NCBI RefSeq assembly: GCF_002127585.1
Contig: NZ_NEGZ01000012.1
Coordinates: forward strand, 10,157 to 74,156
DNA from: Janthinobacterium sp. GW458P
GTDB taxonomy: Bacteria > Pseudomonadota > Gammaproteobacteria > Burkholderiales > Burkholderiaceae_D
Reading direction: 5' to 3'
Length of the DNA: 64,000 nt
Positions 57,468 to 64,000 of this stretch are shown piece after piece. Every line of letters begins with the position of its first letter. Position 1 is the first letter of the stretch. The notes beneath the pieces are model-generated. The model did not search any database, was not told where the DNA came from, and saw only the letters and a list, made by a program, of their open reading frames with translations. A program made the translations under genes and the position numbers.

Positions 57468-58968
57468 CAACAGCGATGCTCTGATCCTCAACGTCGATGA
57501 CAGCGACGGCGCACGCTACGCCAAGTCGCGCATCCTCACGCGCGCCGGCTTCAAGGTGATCGAAGCGTCGAACGGCGGCGACGCGCTGCTGCGCGCCCGC
57601 CAGGAGCGCCCGAACCTGATCCTGCTCGACGTCAAGCTGCCCGACATCAATGGCCTGGAGGTATGCCGCCAATTGAAGGGCGGAGCCGACACGAACACCA
57701 TCCTGGTGCTGCAGACGTCGGCCTCGTGCATCGGCACGGCCGACAAGATCCGCGCCCTCGACGGCGGCGCCGACAACTACCTGGTCGAGCCGATCGAGGC
57801 CGATGAACTGATCGCCAACGTCAAGGCGCTGCTGCGCCTGGGCAAGGTGGAGCGCGCGCTGCGCGACGTCGACCGCCGCAAGGATGAATTCCTGGCCACC
57901 CTGGCGCACGAATTGCGCAATCCGCTGGGCCCCATCCGCACGGCGCTGGCCCTGCTGTGCAAGCTCGACCCCGTCGTGCCGGCCATGCAGGACAATGCGC
58001 GCCGCACCATCGCCCGCCACACGGACCACCTGGTGCGCCTGGTGGACGACCTGCTCGACGTGTCGCGCATTTCGCAGGGCAAGATTTCGCTGCAGTGGGA
58101 AAGCGTCAGCCTGGCCAGCGTCATCCGCAGCGCCGTCGAAACCAGTTCGCACAGCATCGCGGCGCGCGGCCATGCGCTCGACGTGAATCTGCCCGTGGAA
58201 GAATTGTGGGTCAGCGGCGACGCCGTGCGCCTGTCGCAGATCGTCGCCAACCTGCTGCTCAACGCGGCCAAGTTCACGGCGCCGGGCGGACGCATCGTCG
58301 TTAGCGCCGAACGCGACGGCGACGGCGTGCGCATCCGCCTGAGCGACAACGGCATCGGCATCGACGCCGCCAGCATCGACAGCATCTTCGGCCTGTTCGC
58401 GCAGAGCGGGCACTCTCCCGACCGGGTGCAGGACGGCCTGGGCATCGGCCTGTCGCTGGTGCGCAACCTGGTGCAGCTGCACGGCGGCCAGGTCAGCGTG
58501 CGCAGCCCCGGCGTGGGCCTGGGCAGCACCTTTGAAGTCCATCTGCCGCTCGACGCCAACGTGCCGCTGCCCGTGCCCGCCGCCGCGCCGCAGGACGCCG
58601 GCAGCAGTCAGCGCATCCTCGTCGTCGACGACAACTGCGACGCGGCCGACACCCTGGCCGAGCTGCTGGAAATCTACGGCCACACAGTGTGCACGGCCTA
58701 CACGGGCGGCCAGGCCACGCAGCGCACGCTGGAATTCCGGCCCGACATCGTCTTCCTCGACATCGGCCTGCCCGACATGAATGGCTACGAAGTGGCCGTC
58801 AAGCTGCGCCAGCTGCCGATCCCGCAGCACTTCCGGCTGGTGGCGCTGACCGGCTATGGCCAGGAACACGACCGCCAGGCCGCCATGCAGGCCGGTTTCG
58901 ATGAACATTTCGCCAAGCCCGTCGATTTCGGCAAGCTGGCCAGCCTGGGGCTGCATATCGGGGCGTGA
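57448..58968 (+). CDS. REC-HisKA-HATPase-REC hybrid kinase
   Basis: 506 residues; ATGs at 57448 and 57454 are both possible. REC1 (10-130) has D61 (LILLDVKLPD), but the conserved lysine is replaced by E114 (LVEPIE), so it may not be phosphorylated normally. HisKA has H154 (TLAHELRNPLGP); HATPase_c has SDNGIGID and GLGIGLSLVRNLV; REC2 (388-500) has D438 (IVFLDIGLPD) and K490 and looks normal. It ends the stressosome operon. It probably carries the signal on to an unlinked output protein, as no DNA-binding domain is encoded here. Confidence 0.92.
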   Translation: MRMLPDNNSDALILNVDDSDGARYAKSRILTRAGFKVIEASNGGDALLRARQERPNLILLDVKLPDINGLEVCRQLKGGADTNTILVLQTSASCIGTADKIRALDGGADNYLVEPIEADELIANVKALLRLGKVERALRDVDRRKDEFLATLAHELRNPLGPIRTALALLCKLDPVVPAMQDNARRTIARHTDHLVRLVDDLLDVSRISQGKISLQWESVSLASVIRSAVETSSHSIAARGHALDVNLPVEELWVSGDAVRLSQIVANLLLNAAKFTAPGGRIVVSAERDGDGVRIRLSDNGIGIDAASIDSIFGLFAQSGHSPDRVQDGLGIGLSLVRNLVQLHGGQVSVRSPGVGLGSTFEVHLPLDANVPLPVPAAAPQDAGSSQRILVVDDNCDAADTLAELLEIYGHTVCTAYTGGQATQRTLEFRPDIVFLDIGLPDMNGYEVAVKLRQLPIPQHFRLVALTGYGQEHDRQAAMQAGFDEHFAKPVDFGKLASLGLHIGA

Positions 58969-59003
58969 CGCCGGCGGCCGCCGCCGGCATATCGGCGGTC
59001 GGC

Positions 59004-59051
59004 TATAATCGGCGCAGGCGCGGCGGCGACGTCCGGCGCCGCCGCGCCTGC
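59004..59051 (+). promoter_or_regulatory. -10 box and long GC hairpin in the metallophosphoesterase leader
   Basis: A perfect TATAAT (59004-59009) is followed five bases later by a 15-bp perfect stem (59014-59028 with 59037-59051, loop of 8). The stem would start almost at the first transcribed base, and the ATG follows 36 bases after it. I find no good -35 box. The stem may be a 5' leader hairpin that protects or regulates the RNA, or a terminator of the upstream operon; no T-run follows. Confidence 0.45.
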
Positions 59052-59086
59052 CCGCATGCCTGCATGCCTCCCCCTGGAACCACGAC

Positions 59087-60208
59087 ATGAAAACCCGCAC
59101 GCCGCTGCTGCGCATCACCATGATACTGGGCGCCCTGCACGCCCTGCTGGGCTGGCTGCTGCTGCCTGCGCTGCCCGTCGGCCCGGCCGGCTGGCTGGCC
59201 GGCGGCGCCGTCCTGCTGGCCTCGACCATGCTCATGCCGATGACCATCTTCGCCCGCGCCGTCACCCATGACGCGCGCCTGGCCGACCGCCTGAGCTGGG
59301 CCGGCTCGCTGTGCATGGGCTTTTTTTCCTCGCTGTTCGTGCTCACCGCGCTGCGCGAACTGCTGCTGCTGATTCCCGCCACGCGCCCGCACGCCCAGGC
59401 CTCCGCCGTGGCGGCGCTGGCCGTGGCCCTGCTGGCCACCATCCTTGGCTTCATCAACGCCCGGCGGGTGGCGCGCGTGCGCGAAGTCGACGTGCCGATC
59501 GCCGGCCTGCCGGCCGCCCTGCACGGTTACAGCATCGTGCAGCTGAGCGACATCCACGTGGGCGCCACCATCAAGCGCGCCTACGTGGAGGCCATCGTGG
59601 CGCGCGCCAACGGCCTGCAGGCGGACCTCATCGCCATCACGGGCGACGTGGTCGACGGCACGGTGGCCCAATTGGGCGCGCATACGGCGCCGCTCGGCGA
59701 TCTCCGGGCGCGCCACGGCGTGTTTCTCGTCACGGGCAACCACGAATACTATTCGGGCGCCGCGCCGTGGGTGGCGGAATTTCGCCGCCTGGGCTTGCGC
59801 GTGCTGATGAACGAACATGCGGTGCTCGAACACGACGGCGCGCGCCTGGCGATCGCCGGCGTCACCGATTTCAATGCCGGCGCCTTTGATACGGATCAGC
59901 GCAGCGACCCGCAGGCCGCCATCGCCGGCGCGCCAGCCGATATCCCCCGCATCCTGCTGGCGCACCAGCCGCGCAGCGCGCCCGAGGCGGAAGCGGCCGG
60001 CTACGACCTGCAATTGTCAGGCCACACGCACGGCGGCCAGTTCTGGCCCTGGAACCTGTTCGTGCCGCTGCAGCAGCCCTACGTGGCGGGCCTGCACCGG
60101 CAAGGCCGCCTGTGGATTTACGTCAGCCGCGGCACCGGTTACTGGGGCCCGCCCAAGCGCATCGGGGCGCCGGCGGAGATTACGCGGCTCAGGCTGGTGG
60201 CGGCATAG
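59087..60208 (+). CDS. membrane-anchored metallophosphoesterase (YkuE-like)
   Basis: 373 residues. Four or five hydrophobic segments occupy residues 1-125. The metallophosphoesterase domain (140-370) has all metal-ligand motifs: LSDIHVGA, ITGDVVDG, TGNHEYY, LLAHQPR and SGHTHGGQ. Relatives such as YkuE and CpdA-like proteins hydrolyse phosphoesters including lipid A precursors; the substrate here is unknown. The stop is 3 bp from the end of the convergent DUF4303 gene. Confidence 0.92.
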   Translation: MKTRTPLLRITMILGALHALLGWLLLPALPVGPAGWLAGGAVLLASTMLMPMTIFARAVTHDARLADRLSWAGSLCMGFFSSLFVLTALRELLLLIPATRPHAQASAVAALAVALLATILGFINARRVARVREVDVPIAGLPAALHGYSIVQLSDIHVGATIKRAYVEAIVARANGLQADLIAITGDVVDGTVAQLGAHTAPLGDLRARHGVFLVTGNHEYYSGAAPWVAEFRRLGLRVLMNEHAVLEHDGARLAIAGVTDFNAGAFDTDQRSDPQAAIAGAPADIPRILLAHQPRSAPEAEAAGYDLQLSGHTHGGQFWPWNLFVPLQQPYVAGLHRQGRLWIYVSRGTGYWGPPKRIGAPAEITRLRLVAA

Positions 60209-60211
60209 GCA

Positions 60212-60964
60212 TCAATCAGCCCAGCTGGCCATCCACGCCTCGAAACGCGCCACCACGGCCGGCGGATTCAGACGCGCCATCGCGCCTTCCAGCGGCCCGC
60301 TGTCGCTGACCTCGAACAGCAGCACGCAATCGTCGCGCTCGGCGCCCGTGCCGAATACCCCTTCGGCGCCGAGCTGCGCCAGCGCCGCGACGCAGGCGTC
60401 GAACACGCCGGTGCGGAAGGTGGCGAATGCGACGTCGAACGGCAGCTCGCGGTGCGCCTGCAGCAGCAAGCGGTAGGCGCTGTCGAAACAGGCGCCACCT
60501 TCGTCAAACGCCCATTCGGCCGGGTTCCACAGCATCTCTTCGCCGTATTCCGAGGCGGCCAGCGCTTCGCGGCTGTTCGCCATGCAGCCGATGGTCATCG
60601 CGCTGTCGTCGCTCACCAGCGCGAAAGCGTCGATGTGCTGTTCCGGATGCGCGCGGCGCACGCAGTCGACAGCCCGGCGCGCGGCGTGCGCCACCAGCGC
60701 TTGCAGCTGCGCGAAATCAAACACTGCCGGGTCGATGACGCTGGCGCGCGCCAAGGCGTAGCCATCGGCGAGGGCCGCCTGGCACCGGGCGCCGTACGCG
60801 GCCTGCGCCTCGGCCTCGCTGGCGTAGTGCGTGCGCGTCTCCTCGCCCCAGGTCATGGCCGCGCCGGCGGCCGTCCACACGGTCGCGCCGAAGACGCGCG
60901 CTTCGCGGAAATGCGAGGGTTGATCGCCGTCAAAGGTGTAAAACAGGCTGTAATTACTATGCAT
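60212..60964 (-). CDS. DUF4303-like protein with N-terminal WGR-like segment
   Basis: 250 residues. The first 75 residues (FREARVFGATVWTAAGAAMTWGEE, then AEAQAAYGARCQAALADGY) resemble a WGR domain but with WGE in place of WGR. From about 80 the sequence fits DUF4303 (AFALVSDDSAMTIGCMANSRE, MLWNPAEWAFD, VAFATFRTGVFDACV). DUF4303 is found in immunity-type and uncharacterised proteins. No signal peptide. The gene is convergent with the metallophosphoesterase and 16 bp from the LysR gene, on the same strand. Confidence 0.65.
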   Translation of the reverse strand: MHSNYSLFYTFDGDQPSHFREARVFGATVWTAAGAAMTWGEETRTHYASEAEAQAAYGARCQAALADGYALARASVIDPAVFDFAQLQALVAHAARRAVDCVRRAHPEQHIDAFALVSDDSAMTIGCMANSREALAASEYGEEMLWNPAEWAFDEGGACFDSAYRLLLQAHRELPFDVAFATFRTGVFDACVAALAQLGAEGVFGTGAERDDCVLLFEVSDSGPLEGAMARLNPPAVVARFEAWMASWAD

Positions 60965-60980
60965 GATAATTTTTCATCGT

Positions 60981-61904
60981 TTAATCAGCCCGCATCTGCG
61001 CGGCGAAATCGCGCTGGCGGAACTGCTCCAGCAAAAAATCGACAAACACGCGCGTCTTCGCGGGCAGGAGTTTCTTGCTGGGATAGTACACGGACAGGGG
61101 GCCGGAATCGGCATGCCAGCCGGGCAGCAGGCGGATCAACGCGCCGCTGCGCAAGTGGGCCAGCGCGTGCGGCATGGGCAGCAGCGCCACGCCGACGCCC
61201 ATGACAGCCGCCTGCGCCATCGCGTCCGGGTCGTCGAAGATGGCGCGCGGCCGGCATTCGGCCACGCCTTCGCCGCCCTGCCCGTCGCGCAGTATCCAGC
61301 TGCGCAGGCGTCCGCTGCCGGCCGAGCGGCGCGCCACGCCGTCCAATTGCGCCAGATCCAGCGGATGCGCGGGCATGGTCTTGCCCTGCATGAAGGCGGG
61401 CGACGCCGTGGCGACAACGTGGGCGTGGCCCAGCTCGCGCGCCACCACGCCCGGCGTCAATTCGATGCCGCCGCCGATGGCGACATCAAACCCCTCGCCG
61501 ATCAAATCCACCTGCCGGTTGTCGAAATGGCAGTCGGGGATGACGCCCGGGTAGCGCGCGATGAATTCGCCCAGCAGCGGCACCACGTAGCTGCGCCCGA
61601 ACGACGGCGCCATGCTGATCTTCAGGATGCCGGCCGGCTGGCCGCCCTCTTCCGCCACGCCGGCGATGGCCTCGCGCAGGGTCGCCAGGGCGCCGCCTAT
61701 CTGCTGCAGGAAGCGCTCGCCCCCTTCCGTCAGGGTCAGGCGGCGCGTGCTGCGCTGGAACAGGCGCAGGCCCAGGCTCGTTTCCAGCCGCGCCACGTTC
61801 TTGCTGACGGCGGCCGGCGTCAGCCCCAGGCGGCGCGCGGCCGCCGAAAAGCTGCCCAGTTCGGCGGACAGCACAAACGATTGCAAATGATTGAGGGCGT
61901 CCAT
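60981..61904 (-). CDS. LysR-family transcriptional regulator
   Basis: 307 residues. The N-terminal helix-turn-helix (FVLSAELGSFSAAARRLGLTPAAVSKNVARLETSLGLRLF) is followed by a periplasmic-binding-like effector domain (90-300). It is divergent from the SDR gene with a 124-bp gap, the usual position for a LysR regulator of its neighbour. The gap contains AT-rich half-site candidates (around 61920-61950), none definite. Confidence 0.93.
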   Translation of the reverse strand: MDALNHLQSFVLSAELGSFSAAARRLGLTPAAVSKNVARLETSLGLRLFQRSTRRLTLTEGGERFLQQIGGALATLREAIAGVAEEGGQPAGILKISMAPSFGRSYVVPLLGEFIARYPGVIPDCHFDNRQVDLIGEGFDVAIGGGIELTPGVVARELGHAHVVATASPAFMQGKTMPAHPLDLAQLDGVARRSAGSGRLRSWILRDGQGGEGVAECRPRAIFDDPDAMAQAAVMGVGVALLPMPHALAHLRSGALIRLLPGWHADSGPLSVYYPSKKLLPAKTRVFVDFLLEQFRQRDFAAQMRAD

Positions 61905-62028
61905 GCGCCTATTCTACCCGCTCATTTGATACTGATAGTTGAAATTGATTGTAGCGATTCATGGCTACCGCGCAGGCAATGCATGGCCGATACTGGCTGC
62001 ATCTTCTCCACCACACAGAAAGCCCATC

Positions 62029-62793
62029 ATGCAAACCCAAGCCACCACCACCTCCCGTCCGCTGCACGACAAGATCGCCTTTGTGACGGGCGGCTCGCGC
62101 GGCATCGGCGCGGCCATCGTCCGGCGCCTGGCCAGCCAGGGCGCCACCGTCGTCTTCACCTATCAAAGCTCGGCCGCCGAAGCGCAGGCGCTGGCCGCCA
62201 CGGTGAAGGCGGCAGGCGGCACGGCGCACGGCGTGCAGGCCGATGCGGCCGACGCCGCGGCCCTGACGGCCGCGATCGCCAGGGTGGCGGCGCAGTTCGG
62301 CCGCCTCGACATCCTGATCAACAACGCGGGCGTGTTCCTGCCCGGCGCCATCGACGATTTTTCGCTGGAAGACTTCGACAAGACGATTGCCGTCAACGTG
62401 CGCGCCGTGTTCGTCGCCATCAAGGCGGCCGTGGCGCACATGCCAACGGGCGGGCGCATCATCAACATCGGCAGCACGAATGCGCACCGCATGCCGTTCG
62501 GCGGCGCGGCCGCCTACGCCATGAGCAAATCGGCGCTGATCGGCCTGACGCAAGGCCTGTCGCGCGACCTGGGCCCACGCGGCATCACCATCAACAACGT
62601 GGAACCTGGCCCCGTCGCCACCGACATGAACCCGCCCACGGGCGACTTCGCGGACCTGATGCACGGCCTGATGGCGCTGCCCCGCCACGGCACGGCCGAT
62701 GAAATCGCCGGCATGGTGGCCTACCTGGCCAGCGCGGAAGCGGCCTTCGTCACGGGCGCGGGACTGAAGATCGACGGCGGCTTCGCGGCATAA
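62029..62793 (+). CDS. SDR-family oxidoreductase
   Basis: 254 residues from the ATG at 62029; the longer frame starting at 61939 lies in the LysR promoter region. The cofactor motif TGGSRGIG is at 20-27, NNAG at 98-101, and the catalytic S149, Y163 and K167 (NIGST, YAMSK) are in place. It is a classical SDR close to 3-oxoacyl-[ACP] reductase (FabG-like) and to NADPH-dependent ketoreductases. Likely regulated by the divergent LysR protein. Substrate unknown. Confidence 0.94.
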   Translation: MQTQATTTSRPLHDKIAFVTGGSRGIGAAIVRRLASQGATVVFTYQSSAAEAQALAATVKAAGGTAHGVQADAADAAALTAAIARVAAQFGRLDILINNAGVFLPGAIDDFSLEDFDKTIAVNVRAVFVAIKAAVAHMPTGGRIINIGSTNAHRMPFGGAAAYAMSKSALIGLTQGLSRDLGPRGITINNVEPGPVATDMNPPTGDFADLMHGLMALPRHGTADEIAGMVAYLASAEAAFVTGAGLKIDGGFAA

Positions 62794-62797
62794 AAAA

Positions 62798-62823
62798 GGG
62801 GCCAGACTCTCCAGTCTGGCCCC
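62798..62823 (-). terminator. intrinsic terminator after the cytochrome gene
   Basis: A perfect 11-bp stem GGGGCCAGACT with a 4-base loop lies 24 bp beyond the cytochrome stop. On the minus strand it is followed by TTTTTT. On the plus strand nothing T-rich follows, so it acts mainly on the cytochrome transcript. The GGGGCC/GGGGTC palindrome style recurs elsewhere in the window. Confidence 0.85.
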
Positions 62824-62846
62824 CGCTTCCGTATCAGGCTTTGTCT

Positions 62847-64000
62847 TTAAGGTGCTTGGACGTCCTTGCGCCGGCGTCCGCGCCACCACAGCAGCAAGGC
62901 CAGCAGCACCAGCACGCCGACGATGATGCCGGCGCGGGCCAGGCCGATCAGGTTCGACGGCGCGCCGCCGTTGCGCAAGGTCGTCACCTGCTCCGCCGTC
63001 ACCTTGACGTCAGGATTGCCGTACATCGTCTGCACGTAATTACCGAGGGTGACGATCTGCTCGTCCGACAGGGTCTGGCGGAAGACGGGCATCAAATGTC
63101 CGCTGCCGCCATCCTGCCGGTCCACGCCATCGAGTATCGCCATCACCAGGTTGTTGCTGTTGCTGCGGCCCGTCACCGAGTTGTGGAACAGCGGCGGCAG
63201 GCTGCCGTCGAAACTGTCCTCGCCCCGGGCCTGGTGGCAGCTGGCGCACTGCGCATCGTACAGCTGCGCGTCCGACATCTTGCTGAGGTTTTGCGGCAGC
63301 GCCACGCCGCGGATGGCAGCCAGTTCGTCCCGCCTGGCCCCATTGCGTTACCGGCCTGGTGTCGGCCTTGTCGCGGATGGCCGGCACGCTCTTGACGTAG
63401 TGCGCGATGGCGCTCAGGTCCGCGTCGCTCAAGTGCTTCAGGCTATGGTCGATGGCTTCGGCCCTCGGTCCCGCCGCCTGCGCCTTGCCGGCCGCGCGGC
63501 CCGTGCGCAGGTAGCCGGCCAGCTCCTGCTGGCTCCAGCCGCCCACGCTGCTGTTCACGTCCGAGCTGATGTTCGGCGCATGCCAGGTGCCCAGGTCCGC
63601 GCCGCCCAGCTGTTTCGACAGTTGCTCGGCCATCAGCGCATTGCGCGGCGTGTGGCAGGTGCTGCAGTGGGCCAGCCCTTGCGCCAGGTAGGCGCCGCGG
63701 TTCCACTCCATGCTTTTCGCCGTATCGGCGACGAACGGCTTTTTATCGAGGAAGAGCCAATTCCAGCCCGCCATCGACAGGCGGATGTTGAACGGGAACG
63801 GCAAGTCCGTCTTTTGCGCCGGCGCAGTATCGACCGCCGCCACGCCATGCATGAAGTAGGCGTACAGGGCCGCCGTGTCGTCGTCCGTCACCCTGGCGTA
63901 GGCCGTGTAGGGCATGGCCGGGTACAGGTTGGCGCCATCGGCCCGCACGCCATGGCGCACGGCGTCGGAAAACTGCTTGAGCGTGTAGTTGCCGATGCCG
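62847..64000 (-). pseudogene. membrane c-type cytochrome with apparent frameshift, 5' end outside window
   Basis: The gene reads in from beyond 64000. One frame covers about 64000-63340 and shows a CSTCH haem site (AHCSTCHTPRN) and typical cytochrome c helices. The second frame, to 62847, continues with CASCH (QCASCHQARG) and ends in a membrane helix and a basic tail. The frames meet at a CCCC run (63338-63341): adding one G on the minus strand joins QWG to ARRDELAAIRG. A third haem should lie upstream, as in the cytochrome c subunits of alcohol or gluconate dehydrogenases. It is either a true inactivation or a sequencing error in the homopolymer. Confidence 0.75.

Overview
The window is high-GC chromosomal DNA from a Gram-negative betaproteobacterium. 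It most likely comes from the Oxalobacteraceae (Janthinobacterium, Duganella or Massilia type). This rests on codon usage, the mix of families (DUF4331 with HupE/UreJ, DUF1842, DUF2783 next to hmgA, YjcH-ActP, HemB, Ppc) and the Gram-negative outer-membrane receptors. Assignment is from recognition only; no database was searched. I see no rRNA, tRNA, CRISPR array, prophage or insertion sequence.

Layout. 0-4.9 kb: the end of an NrsF-type anti-sigma gene, then an operon-like DUF4331 / lipoprotein / TPR / HupE-UreJ set. 4.97-7.5 kb: two aldo/keto reductases (the second with a Tat-like leader) and a convergent kptA. 7.5-14.3 kb: a TonB-dependent receptor, a membrane-anchored receiver-like protein, and a two-gene unit made of a polysaccharide-deacetylase/caspase/TPR fusion followed 18 bp later by an Imm22-like gene. 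14.4-19.6 kb: an aromatic catabolic cluster (MFS transporter, flavin hydroxylase, DUF2783, homogentisate dioxygenase hmgA) and a DUF1842 gene. 19.8-24.6 kb: a LuxR-type regulator, msrA, a metallo-beta-lactamase-fold protein, hemB and a VirK/YbjX protein. 24.8-31.6 kb: a two-component system, envelope proteins (DUF481, a lipase-like lipoprotein) and a RES-domain toxin-antitoxin-like pair. 31.7-36.4 kb: an HD-GYP response regulator with a 1232-residue MHYT/PAS hybrid kinase. 36.7-42.3 kb: two small-protein genes, then a Fur-boxed fecI-fecR-TonB siderophore receptor operon. 42.5-48 kb: pyk, gapA and ppc. 48.3-52.7 kb: nsrR, actP-yjcH, hmp and a hemerythrin gene, with a candidate NsrR operator. 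52.9-59 kb: a complete stressosome core (RsbR, RsbS, RsbT, RsbX-like phosphatase) continuing by overlapping genes into two hybrid histidine kinases. 59-64 kb: a metallophosphoesterase, a WGR-like/DUF4303 protein, a LysR-SDR divergent pair and a membrane c-type cytochrome with an apparent frameshift, cut by the window end.

The parts most worth a second look are the periplasm-facing caspase/deacetylase fusion with its downstream immunity-like gene, the stressosome wired into a phosphorelay instead of a sigma-B switch, the RES pair, and a set of short intergenic palindromes built around GGGGTC/GGGGAC/GGGGCC cores. Where several starts were possible I moved the start to the codon with the best Shine-Dalgarno sequence or translational-coupling overlap and say so in the entry.
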